64,000 nt of DNA, from assembly GCF_013283195.1 (NCBI RefSeq), contig NZ_JABEKT010000002.1:310001-374000 (forward strand), read 5' to 3'. The translations under genes and the position numbers were made by a program. Each line of letters begins with the position of its first letter. The first letter of the stretch is position 1. Below the pieces are notes generated by a model. It saw only the letters and a list, made by a program, of their open reading frames with translations. It made no database searches and had not been told where the DNA came from. Below, piece by piece: positions 34,821 through 42,326 of the stretch. The DNA comes from Ensifer adhaerens. GTDB lineage: Bacteria > Pseudomonadota > Alphaproteobacteria > Rhizobiales > Rhizobiaceae.

Positions 34821-35741
34821 ATGAAACCAGACCTCTTTTCCGTCTACGCTCCCGTCCTGACACCTTTCAAGGCGGACCTGAGCTGCAACACGCCCCGCTT
34901 CATCGAGCATTGCCGTTGGATCGTCGAACAGGGCGCGGGGCTCGCGGTCTTCGGGACCAACAGTGAAGCGGCGTCGATTGCGTTGCGCAAGAAGCGCGAC
35001 CTGCTCGATGCGGTCGTCCTGGCCGGCATCCCGACGAAGTCCTTGATGCCGGGCGTCGGCGCCTGCAGCCTGGAGGAAACGATCGAGCTTACCCGCGCGG
35101 CCGTCGACGCCGGCGCGCCTTGCGTGCTCGTGCTGCCGCCGTTCTTCTACAAGCCGCTGACGACGGACGGTCTCGCGCGCTACTATGGGCGGCTGATCGA
35201 AGCTGTTGGATCCGACCGTCTTTCGATCGTGCTCTATCACATCCCGCAATTCACCGGCGTGCCGATCACCCTCGAGCTGATCGAGACGCTCAGGCGGCGC
35301 TACCCCGCCAACATTCTCGGCGTGAAGGACAGCTCCGGCGATCGCGAGACGCTGAACGGCTTTCTCTCGGTTGGTAACGGGTTCCGCGTCTTTCCGGCGT
35401 CGGAGGTTCTGCTTGGCGAGACCATCGAGCGCGGCGCGGTCGGCTGCATCTCGGCGACGGCCAACGTCAATGCCAAGGCCATGGTCGATGCGGTTTCGGC
35501 CGTCGGCGCGGTGGGCGCCGTAGAGGCATTTGCGCCGGTCGCGCCGGTCCGCGCGCTGTTCCAGCAGTTCCCGATGATCCAGGCGATGAAGGTGACGATG
35601 GCCCGCCACACCGGCGACGAGACCTGGCGCGCGGTACGTCCGCCACTGGTGGAGCTCGATCGCCAGGCTGAACAGAAGTTCGTGTCCGCCTGCACCGAGA
35701 TCGGTTTCAGACCCTGGGCTGCGACGATGGAGCCCGCATGA
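34821..35741 (+). CDS. DapA/NAL-family aldolase or lyase
   Basis: 306 residues of the class I aldolase family of dihydrodipicolinate synthase. The Schiff-base lysine is K169 in GVKDSSGD and the catalytic tyrosine Y139 in LYHIP. The usual GTTGE loop reads FGTNSEA, so the substrate differs from that of DapA. Members cleave or form 2-oxo acid aldols (for example hydratase-aldolases of aromatic pathways). Biosynthetic DapA is unlikely, since the gene sits in a GntR-controlled catabolic operon. The stop overlaps the RidA start (ATGA). Confidence 0.88.
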   Translation: MKPDLFSVYAPVLTPFKADLSCNTPRFIEHCRWIVEQGAGLAVFGTNSEAASIALRKKRDLLDAVVLAGIPTKSLMPGVGACSLEETIELTRAAVDAGAPCVLVLPPFFYKPLTTDGLARYYGRLIEAVGSDRLSIVLYHIPQFTGVPITLELIETLRRRYPANILGVKDSSGDRETLNGFLSVGNGFRVFPASEVLLGETIERGAVGCISATANVNAKAMVDAVSAVGAVGAVEAFAPVAPVRALFQQFPMIQAMKVTMARHTGDETWRAVRPPLVELDRQAEQKFVSACTEIGFRPWAATMEPA

Positions 35742-36145
35742 GCGCGGCGGTTTCCGGGGCTGTGAAGCCGCTTGCCAACTATCCCGATCTCAGGCGGGAA
35801 GGCGGGTTGCTTTTCCTGTCCGGCATGAGCGCCCGGCAGGCGGATGGAACCATCGCCGGCACCGCAAGGGCCGCTGATGGTGCCGAGACCTACGATGTCG
35901 CCGAGCAGTTGCGGGTGATCCTGCGCAAGGTCGGCGAAACGCTCGCCCGCAATGGCGGAAGCTTCGGCGATATCGTCGATGTCACGGTGTTCCTGACCGA
36001 CATGCGCCACTACCGGGCGATGAACGACGAATACAATATGTGGTTTGCCGCCGATGGGCCGGCCCGCACCACGGTCGGGGTCAACGAACTGCCGCATCCC
36101 GATATGGTCGTGGAACTGAAGGTGGTTGCACGCGCACCGGCCTGA
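35738..36145 (+). CDS. RidA/YjgF-family enamine deaminase
   Basis: 135 residues with the Rid family features: GLLFLSGMSARQADGT, the long helix with VGETLARNGGSFGDIVDVTVFLTDM (read in parts), the arginine in GPARTTVGV that binds carboxylates and the final glutamate in VVELKVVA. Rid proteins hydrolyse enamine/imine intermediates, releasing ammonia. Coupling to the lyase gene by ATGA suggests that one pathway intermediate is a 2-iminoacid or aminoacrylate-type compound, so the substrate of the island probably contains nitrogen. Confidence 0.92.
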   Translation: MSAAVSGAVKPLANYPDLRREGGLLFLSGMSARQADGTIAGTARAADGAETYDVAEQLRVILRKVGETLARNGGSFGDIVDVTVFLTDMRHYRAMNDEYNMWFAADGPARTTVGVNELPHPDMVVELKVVARAPA

Positions 36146-36164
36146 CGCTTTGCGACGGTCCAAA

Positions 36165-36198
36165 AAGCAGCCCCCGGCGGTGCCGTCGGGGGCTGCTT
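36165..36198. terminator. bidirectional terminator
   Basis: A perfect 12-bp stem (AAGCAGCCCCCG with CGGGGGCTGCTT) whose loop can pair further (CGG/CCG), flanked by an A-run on the left and TTGCGTT on the right. It separates the convergent RidA and nitroreductase genes. Confidence 0.8.
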
Positions 36199-36202
36199 GC
36201 GT

Positions 36203-36811
36203 TCAAAGGATCTGGCAGGCGTCTTCGAACGACAGGCGTGGGTGCCGGGCAAACAGCTTTGCCGGATCGCCATGACCGAGGCCGCAGATGAAGTTCGACT
36301 TCAGCCAGCTCTCGCTGAAGAAGGTCGCATCGACCACCTTGGCATCGAAACCCGAAATCGGCCCACAATCGAGCCCGAGCGCGCGGGCTGCCAGCATGTA
36401 GTATCCCGCCTGCAGTGTGGCGTTGCGCAAGGCCGTGTCCTCGACGAGGTGCGGATTGCGCTCGAAGAACCCTTTGCCATCCGTATGCGGAAACAGAAAC
36501 GGCAGGCGCTCGGCAAAGGCGAAATCGGTCGCGAAGATGGCGACAACAGGGCAGGTCATCATCTTGTCGACGTTGCCGGCAGCCAGCGCCGGGCGCAGCC
36601 TTTCCTTTGCCTCTGCCGTCACAAGGTAGGTGATCCTTAGCGGCGAGCAGTTCATGCTCGTCGGCGCCAGGCATGCGAGTTCGTGGATCTGCTCCAGCAG
36701 CCTGTGCGGCACCGGACGATCGAGCCAGCCGTTTTGGCTCCTCGCCTCCGTGAAGATTTTCCCGAGCAGGGCGGTGTCGGCCGGTGTGGTTTGAAGGCTT
36801 TGATGGTCCAT
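36203..36811 (-). CDS. RutE-like nitroreductase-family reductase
   Basis: 202 residues. The pattern IFTEARSQNGWLDRPV, CLAPTSMNCSPLRITYL, RPALAAGNVDKM, NATLQAGYYMLAARALGLD, CGPISGFD and KLFARHPRLSFEDAC matches RutE, the FMN enzyme that reduces malonic semialdehyde to 3-hydroxypropionate in pyrimidine breakdown. Other aldehydes or nitro compounds are possible for a homologue. Together with the RidA (RutC family) and alpha/beta hydrolase (RutD family) of this island it recalls the Rut pathway, but the RutA oxygenase and RutB amidohydrolase are absent. It diverges from the fumarylacetoacetase-family gene across a GntR-type operator. Confidence 0.8.
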   Translation of the reverse strand: MDHQSLQTTPADTALLGKIFTEARSQNGWLDRPVPHRLLEQIHELACLAPTSMNCSPLRITYLVTAEAKERLRPALAAGNVDKMMTCPVVAIFATDFAFAERLPFLFPHTDGKGFFERNPHLVEDTALRNATLQAGYYMLAARALGLDCGPISGFDAKVVDATFFSESWLKSNFICGLGHGDPAKLFARHPRLSFEDACQIL

Positions 36812-37059
36812 GGGGTCCCCTTCGGACGTTGGTTATCTCTGACGTTGATCGTGTGGTCGCTGCGGTCGGCCTGTCGGCCGGTGAGCAGCCGGTGCCCGCT
36901 CGGGCTCGGCTAGGCCTTGAGGCCGGAGCGCCGGAAAAATTCCCCGAAAATTGCGTTCCCGGCAGCCAAGACGAACCCGGTCAGACCCGTCGGTGGACCG
37001 CTCGCCGTTTCCTTTGCGCATTTCTTTGCAACTTTCGCTTCTGTGTGCACCGATGCACT

Positions 37060-37095
37060 TGACAAGAATACATAATGACGAAATTGTATGCAATA
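37060..37095 (+). promoter_or_regulatory. promoter with palindromic GntR operator
   Basis: TTGACA at 37060-37065 is a -35 candidate, and the near-palindrome ATTGTATGCAAT at 37084-37095 would cover the -10 region. The TGTATGCA core equals that at 31164, 33735 and 33755. The rest of the 36812-37125 gap is without a gene. Confidence 0.6.
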
Positions 37096-37125
37096 AGATA
37101 CCGACAGCATGGAAGGAGACAGCCG

Positions 37126-38064
37126 GTGGTTTGGCATGCGCTTGGGCAAAGGCTCATCAGGGAAGAAATACGGCCGGTCATCGTGACCGAGCAGGGGGTC
37201 TACGATCTGGATCTGGTGTCGCGGGTCCTGGGGCCGCCGGGCGAGGACTGGAGCCGGTGGCGTGCCGGCGGCATTGCCGCGATGCTGGACGCCTGGATCG
37301 ACGTCGAACCGGCATTGGCAGCGCTTGCCGACAATCTCGCCGCCAGCGGTCCGAAGTTCGAGCCGCTTGGAACGGGGACGAAGCTTTGCGCGCCCTATCG
37401 TCCGAACAGGATCTTTGCTACCGCTTCGAATTATGTCGAGCATGCGCAGGAGATGGGGACGGTGCTAGCGGCGAAGTCCGAGAGTCAGCCCTTCGTCTTC
37501 ATGAAGGCCGATTCGAGCGTCATCGGCCCTGATGAGGCGATCATCCTTCCGCAGAGGGCAGAGAAGGTCGACTGGGAAGTCGAGCTTGCCGCGGTGATCG
37601 GCATCGGCGGTCGCGACATTCCGGTCGACAAGGCGCTCGACCACGTCGCCGCCTATACCGTCATCAACGACATCACCTCGCGCGACCTGACGCGTCGCAC
37701 CGACTTTCCCTTCAAGCATGACTGGTTCCGCGGCAAGAGCTTCGACACCTTCGCGCCGCTCGGCCCCTGGCTGGTTCCGGCCGATTGCGTCGGCAACCCG
37801 CAGGACCTGCGCCTGACGCTCGACGTCAACGGAACTCGCAAGCAGGACGACAGCACCGGCTCGATGATCTTCTCGGTGGCCGAGCAGATTTCCTATCTGT
37901 CGTCGATCCTGACCTTGCGTCCCGGCGATCTCGTCGCCACCGGCACCCCCGACGGGGTCGGAATGGGCACAGGAGAATTCCTGAATGCCGGCGACATCGT
38001 GACGGCCGCCGTGGAGAAGGTCGGCACCATCACCAATCCGATCAGAGGAGCTCGGATCGATTAA
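37126..38064 (+). CDS. fumarylacetoacetate hydrolase-family enzyme
   Basis: 312 residues. GTG at 37126 has AAGGAG six bases upstream; the earlier ATG (37075) would put the GntR operator inside the gene and adds unconserved residues. The C-terminal FAH domain (~80-310) has FATASNYVEHAQEMG, the metal-binding pair in VDWEVELAAVIG and aspartates in NDITSRDLTRR, and ends with LVATGTPDGVGMG. Family reactions include hydrolysis of acylpyruvates, oxaloacetate decarboxylation and ureidoglycolate cleavage. It starts the rightward run with the NMT1-type transporter and a VOC dioxygenase-like protein and probably handles a 2,4-dioxo-acid ring-cleavage product. Confidence 0.87.
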   Translation: MVWHALGQRLIREEIRPVIVTEQGVYDLDLVSRVLGPPGEDWSRWRAGGIAAMLDAWIDVEPALAALADNLAASGPKFEPLGTGTKLCAPYRPNRIFATASNYVEHAQEMGTVLAAKSESQPFVFMKADSSVIGPDEAIILPQRAEKVDWEVELAAVIGIGGRDIPVDKALDHVAAYTVINDITSRDLTRRTDFPFKHDWFRGKSFDTFAPLGPWLVPADCVGNPQDLRLTLDVNGTRKQDDSTGSMIFSVAEQISYLSSILTLRPGDLVATGTPDGVGMGTGEFLNAGDIVTAAVEKVGTITNPIRGARID

Positions 38065-38104
38065 CACCCAAACCGCCAGCAATGGCTAAACTGAGGAGGA
38101 CAGT

Positions 38105-39103
38105 ATGGCTAAAAAGTTTGGAAATTCGCTTCGCCTGGCAGCGCTCGCCGGAGCGCTCGCATCGATGATGACGGCGGCTTCGGCGGCCGAGGAAATCTCG
38201 TTCAACATGTCGTGGTTGCCGCAAGGGAGCGTGGGAGGCGTTCTCGTTGCCAAGGCCAAGGGCTTCTTCGACGAAGCAGGTCTCAACGTCTCGGTCTATC
38301 AGGGCTATGGCGGCCAGCGCACCGTCAACGAGATCGACCAGGGCCTGTTCGATATCGGCTATGGCGACCCGGTGAGCGTCATTCTCAACCGCGTCAACGG
38401 CGGCAAGGCCGTCTTCGTCGGCTCGATCAACACGGTCTGGCCGGGCGCGCTCTGCTACATCCAGAAGGACGGCGAGAAGACGCCGGTGCTTGCAGACTTC
38501 AGCGGCAAGTCCGTCGGTGGCGGCGCCACGTCGCCGGTCCAGAACATCGTGCCGGCCTGGCTTGAGCAGAACGGGCTGCCGAAGGATCATCTGAAGCTGC
38601 TCCGGATGAACCCGGCGGTCATCACCTCGTCCTTCCTCGAAGGCCAGGTCGACCTTGCCGAATGCTGGGAAGGTGCCAGTTTGCCCATTCTCCATGAGAA
38701 TGCGCAGGAGAGCGGCAAGAAGATCGGCATGATCAAGTATCGCGATTTCGGTCTCGACATGTACGGAAGCGGCTTCGTCACCACCGAAGCGATGCTGGCC
38801 GAGAAGCCCGAGGTCGTCGACAAGTTCCTCGACGCCTCCTACCGCGGCTACGAATACATGGCCGCGCATCCGGAAGAATCCGCCGACCTGATCGTCAAGC
38901 AGTATCCGACGCTGAAAAAGACCGTCGTGCTCAACCAGATCAAGCAGATCAATGCGCTCGTGCGGGATCCACACGCTGAAAACAAGGATCTCGGCTTCGT
39001 TCGCGCCGATCGCATGGAAAAGACGATGGGCTTCGTGCGTGAGGCATTCGTCGTCGACGACAGCATCAAGACCGTCGACCTCTACCGCAACATCAGTCGC
39101 TGA
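38105..39103 (+). CDS. NMT1/THI5-type ABC substrate-binding protein
   Basis: 332 residues: signal peptide (about 1-27, ending ASAAEE) and a type II binding fold of the SsuA/THI5 group, seen in FNMSWLPQGSVGGVLVAKAKGFF, YQGYGGQRTVNEIDQGLFDIGYGDP and SVGGGATSPVQ (read in parts). This class binds pyrimidines, sulfonates, nitrate or aromatic acids. With the permease (39838) and ATPase (40626) it makes a complete importer, with the VOC gene inserted between. Its ligand is probably the substrate of the enzymes in this island. Confidence 0.88.
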   Translation: MAKKFGNSLRLAALAGALASMMTAASAAEEISFNMSWLPQGSVGGVLVAKAKGFFDEAGLNVSVYQGYGGQRTVNEIDQGLFDIGYGDPVSVILNRVNGGKAVFVGSINTVWPGALCYIQKDGEKTPVLADFSGKSVGGGATSPVQNIVPAWLEQNGLPKDHLKLLRMNPAVITSSFLEGQVDLAECWEGASLPILHENAQESGKKIGMIKYRDFGLDMYGSGFVTTEAMLAEKPEVVDKFLDASYRGYEYMAAHPEESADLIVKQYPTLKKTVVLNQIKQINALVRDPHAENKDLGFVRADRMEKTMGFVREAFVVDDSIKTVDLYRNISR

Positions 39104-39121
39104 GGTCGGCCCAAACCTGGG

Positions 39122-39673
39122 ATGAGGAACATGAAGAAGAAGATCAACGTGCGGAAGCTTGGCCACATGGTGCTGATGGTCCGCGACATCCACAAATCCG
39201 TCGACTTCTATACCAATGTCGTCGGCCTTGAGGTCTCGGACTGGATCGAGGACAAGATGGTATTCCTGCGTGCAGGCAGCGACCATCACGATCTCGCTCT
39301 GTCGCAACTGCCGGCGGATTCGCCGGATCGTGACGACCTGCCGAAGTACACGAGGCCCGGCCTCGAGCACTTCTCCTATCTCGTCGACAGCCTCGAAGAC
39401 ATGGAAGCTGCCGCCGAGATGTTGCAGGAGCGGGGCGTCGAGATCGTCCGCGGTATCGGCAAGCACGGTCCGGGCGCCAACTGCTTCCTCGTGTTCAAGG
39501 ATCCCGACGGCAACAACTGCGAGATCTACTGCGACATGATCCAGGTCACGGAGGAGAACCCGCATACGCCGCAGGTCTGGGAACGAAACATCGACGCGTT
39601 CGACCAATGGCGCTTCAAGCGCTTCGTCGTGCCGCCACCACACCAGGTGGTCAAGGACAAGCAGGGTCAGTGA
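39122..39673 (+). CDS. VOC-superfamily protein, type I extradiol dioxygenase-like
   Basis: 183 residues. It shows the 2-His-1-carboxylate pattern of iron(II) extradiol dioxygenases: histidine in KLGHMVLMVRD, histidine in GLEHFSYLVDS and glutamate in NNCEIYCDM, with FKDPDGNN before the last ligand. It may therefore cleave a catechol-like or heterocyclic ring, though glyoxalase activity is not excluded. ATG 39122 and ATG 39131 are both possible starts; neither has a well-spaced ribosome site. It lies between binding protein and permease of the ABC importer, arguing for a role in the same pathway. Confidence 0.83.
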   Translation: MRNMKKKINVRKLGHMVLMVRDIHKSVDFYTNVVGLEVSDWIEDKMVFLRAGSDHHDLALSQLPADSPDRDDLPKYTRPGLEHFSYLVDSLEDMEAAAEMLQERGVEIVRGIGKHGPGANCFLVFKDPDGNNCEIYCDMIQVTEENPHTPQVWERNIDAFDQWRFKRFVVPPPHQVVKDKQGQ

Positions 39674-39678
39674 TCCCG

Positions 39679-39772
39679 GGAGCGTTTCGGCCTCGAACGC
39701 AGTGATCGAAACGCTCCGCTTTGTTCGCAAGCATTTCTCTCCGGAAAGCCGTTACGCTTTTCCTGGAAATGC
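39679..39772. repeat. RIME-like rhizobial palindromic repeat, copy 2
   Basis: GGAGCGTTTCG (39679) pairs with CGAAACGCTCC (39707), and GCATTTC (39731) with GGAAATGC (39765). Compared with copy 1 at 30031-30130 the two palindromes are in the opposite order, and the spacer (CTTTTCCTGGAAATGC) matches the reverse complement of copy 1, so the element is inverted. Confidence 0.7.
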
Positions 39773-39837
39773 TCTTGCGCGCCGGCATCGACCGGCGCGC
39801 CTCACCACGGATGCCAACTCGCTCTTCGGAGGCTCTC

Positions 39838-40602
39838 ATGCCAGGCGTTAGTTCGCGACTTGCCGCCTATAGCCAAGTCGTCTTGTTTTTCGGTGCTTTT
39901 CTACTCTTCTGGGAATATGGCGTCCGATATTTTGAAGTGAAAAGCTACATTCTTCCGCCGATCTCGGCGATCGCCGTCGCGGTCTGGGAGGCGCGAAGCG
40001 AAATTTTTGAGAACTCGATGTACACGCTTGCCGAGGTGCTGATCGGTTTTGGCGCTGCCGTCGTCGTCGGCGTCATGCTCGGCATGGTCGTCTATGTCTC
40101 GCCCTTTGCCCAGCGCACCATCTATCCGCTTGTCACCGCCCTGCAGACGACGCCGAAAAGCGCGCTCGCGCCGCTGATGATCGTCTGGTTCGGCTACGGC
40201 TTCATTTCCAAGGTGGCGATGGCGTTTCTCTTTGCCTTCTTCCCTATCGTGGTCGCGACGCTCGGCGGCTTTGCCGGCACGGCGAAGAACCTCGAGGAAC
40301 ATTTTCGCGCGCTGAATGCGGGCCCCTGGCGCACCTTTACGACGCTCCGGCTGCCAAGCGCCCTGCCGAGCTTCATCGATGGATGTCGTGTGGCGATGCC
40401 GCTAGCGATGATCGGCGCGATCATCGGCGAACTCGTCGGCTCCGAGCGTGGCCTCGGCAACCTGATCATGCTGGGAACCGCATCGACGCGCACCGACCTC
40501 GTCTTCGGCTGCATCATCGTGATCACGCTGATCTCGCTGGCTCTCTACGCGCTGATCGAATTTGCGGCCAAGTCCGTCTGGTGGCGGGGAATTCAGGTAT
40601 GA
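39838..40602 (+). CDS. ABC transporter permease, SsuC/TauC/ThiX type
   Basis: 254 residues with about six membrane segments, starting at ATG 39838 behind GGAGG; the upstream extension runs through the repeat and is rejected. The cytoplasmic EAA loop is RALNAGPWRTFTTLRLPSALPSFIDG (read in parts), and TTPKSALAPLMIVWFGYG is typical of nitrate/sulfonate/pyrimidine permeases. It partners the NMT1-type binding protein and the next ATPase, whose frame opens at its stop codon. Confidence 0.92.
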   Translation: MPGVSSRLAAYSQVVLFFGAFLLFWEYGVRYFEVKSYILPPISAIAVAVWEARSEIFENSMYTLAEVLIGFGAAVVVGVMLGMVVYVSPFAQRTIYPLVTALQTTPKSALAPLMIVWFGYGFISKVAMAFLFAFFPIVVATLGGFAGTAKNLEEHFRALNAGPWRTFTTLRLPSALPSFIDGCRVAMPLAMIGAIIGELVGSERGLGNLIMLGTASTRTDLVFGCIIVITLISLALYALIEFAAKSVWWRGIQV

Positions 40603-40625
40603 ACATTTCAGTTCGGGAGGAAAAG

Positions 40626-41444
40626 ATGGTGTCGACAGCCACGGCCGAAGCGCCGCAATCAGGCAGGGCCTTGAACCCGGCGGCGGAAGCTGCCGCCAAC
40701 CACATCGAGGCACGCGGCCTCAACAAGACCTTCGGCTCGTTCAAGGCGCTGGAAGACATCGATTTTACCATCAAGAACCAGGAGTTCGTGTCGGTGCTCG
40801 GACCGAGCGGCTGCGGCAAGAGCACGCTCCTGCGCATCGTCGCCGGCCTGATCCCCTATGAGAGCGGCTCGGCAACGATCAAGGGTGAGGCAGTGCGGGC
40901 ACCGCGCCCTGACGTCGGCGTGGTCTTCCAGACCAACAACATGCTGCCCTGGCTGACCGTGCGCCGCAACGTCGAGCTTGGAGCGCGCATCCGCAACATG
41001 CCGGCCGATGCGCGTGACGCGGCGGTCGACAAGATCCTCGATGTGCTGTCGCTGACCAAATTTGCCGATGCCCACCCGCATCAGTTGTCGGGCGGCATGC
41101 GCCAGCGCGCATCGATCGGCCAGGCGCTGGTCCTCGATCCGCAGATCCTGCTGATGGACGAACCCTTCGGTGCGCTCGACGCGCTGACGCGCGACAAGCT
41201 CAATGTCGAATTGCTGCGTATCTGGCAGGAATCGCGCAAGACGGTGATGCTGATCACCCACAGCATTGCCGAAGCCGTTTTCCTCTCCGACCGGGTCCTC
41301 GTCATGGCCGATCGACCGGGCAAGATCGTCGAGGAAGTGACGATCGATCTGCCGCGTCCGCGCAACGCCGCCACCACGCGTGCCATGCCAAAGTTCGGCG
41401 AATACGTCGCCTATCTCGGCAAGGTCATGGGCGTTGCAAGCTAG
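40626..41444 (+). CDS. ABC transporter ATPase, SsuB/TauB/ThiZ type
   Basis: 272 residues. The domain has Walker A GPSGCGKST, Q-loop VVFQTNNMLPWLTV, signature LSGGMRQR, Walker B QILLMDEPFGALDALTRD and the H-loop LITHSIAEA. ATG 40626 follows a strong GGGAGGAAAAG; a start at 40599 overlapping the permease stop (ATGA) is possible and would add nine residues. It is the last gene of the importer operon. Confidence 0.93.
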   Translation: MVSTATAEAPQSGRALNPAAEAAANHIEARGLNKTFGSFKALEDIDFTIKNQEFVSVLGPSGCGKSTLLRIVAGLIPYESGSATIKGEAVRAPRPDVGVVFQTNNMLPWLTVRRNVELGARIRNMPADARDAAVDKILDVLSLTKFADAHPHQLSGGMRQRASIGQALVLDPQILLMDEPFGALDALTRDKLNVELLRIWQESRKTVMLITHSIAEAVFLSDRVLVMADRPGKIVEEVTIDLPRPRNAATTRAMPKFGEYVAYLGKVMGVAS

Positions 41445-41817
41445 AGAACCGTGCGTTCGGAAGTACCCACAAAGGACGCGCTGGCACTTCGATTTTGTCG
41501 CATGTTATCCGTCTTCGGTGATTGCACCGGAAAGCGGGACACTGCTGACCTTTGCAGGTCGATGCGAAGCGCATCTGCGTAGGCGACGCGTGAATAAGAG
41601 ATAGGGCACTTTTGCGGTTTCGCCTAAACGGAAGCGCAGCAGCGGCTCGATCTTACCCGCCTCCCTGAACGATATTTTTTTCCAAGGAGGCGGGTGAGTT
41701 GCGTTCGTGATGGTTTACGAAGCGGGCGGATGGCATTCAGGATTCCAACCTGCCTCCCGGCCATCGATTGAAATCTTCCTGCCGGCATGCGCCGGCAAAA
41801 ATGCGATTGGAACTCTT
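41445..41817. other. intergenic region with inverted repeats
   Basis: No gene is visible. It contains GATGCG-AAG-CGCATC (around 41560-41580) and a longer inverted repeat ACCCGCCTCC (41655-41664) with GGAGGCGGGT (41686-41695) around an AT-rich 21-base loop. The latter could end the ABC operon or regulate the GlcG gene that follows. Confidence 0.4.
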
Positions 41818-42249
41818 ATGCCCCAACTCACTCTCGATCTCGCCAACGGGATCATCGAAGCCGCCTTCGGCGCTGCGGCAAAAGCCCGGATGAAACCGCT
41901 TTCGGTGGCTGTCCTCGATGCCGGTGGCCATCTCATCGCGTTTCAGAAGCAGGACGGCTCGTCGATGCTTCGCTTCGAGATCGCTTCGGGCAAAGCCTAT
42001 GGCGCGCTTGCCGTCGGCATGGGGTCGCGCTGGCTGAGCAACACGGCGATCGAGCGGCCGCATTTCGTGCAAGGGCTTTCGGCCGTCTCGGGCGGCCGCA
42101 TCGTGCCGGTGCCCGGCGGCGTTCTGGTGCGCACGGCGGCCGGCGACCTGATCGGTGCGGTCGGTATCACCGGTGATACGTCTGACAATGACGAAGCCTG
42201 CGCCGTCGCCGGCATCGAGGCTGTCGGCTTCGTGGCGGATGCCGGATAG
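41818..42249 (+). CDS. GlcG/HbpS-family heme-binding protein
   Basis: 143 residues of the DUF336 family: LSVAVLDAGGHLIAFQKQDGS, SGKAYGALAVGMGSR and the glycine-rich GGRIVPVPGGVLVR ... GAVGITG (read in parts). HbpS binds heme and senses redox stress; GlcG homologues occur near glycolate or diol catabolic genes, where the role is unclear. There is no signal peptide from this start. The open frame extends to 41707 but that part is not conserved. It converges with the CitE-like gene. Confidence 0.85.
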   Translation: MPQLTLDLANGIIEAAFGAAAKARMKPLSVAVLDAGGHLIAFQKQDGSSMLRFEIASGKAYGALAVGMGSRWLSNTAIERPHFVQGLSAVSGGRIVPVPGGVLVRTAAGDLIGAVGITGDTSDNDEACAVAGIEAVGFVADAG

Positions 42250-42305
42250 GCGCGCCACCGATCTGAACCTGGCGACCTGATCGCATCGACACCGCCATCG
42301 GCTGA

Positions 42306-42325
42306 CCCGTCGCCTTGGTGACGGG
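42306..42325. terminator. weak hairpin between convergent genes
   Basis: CCCGTC ... GACGGG with inner CC/GG pairs and a TT loop lies just before the end of the leftward CitE-like gene. No T-tract is present. Confidence 0.3.
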
Positions 42326-42326
42326 A

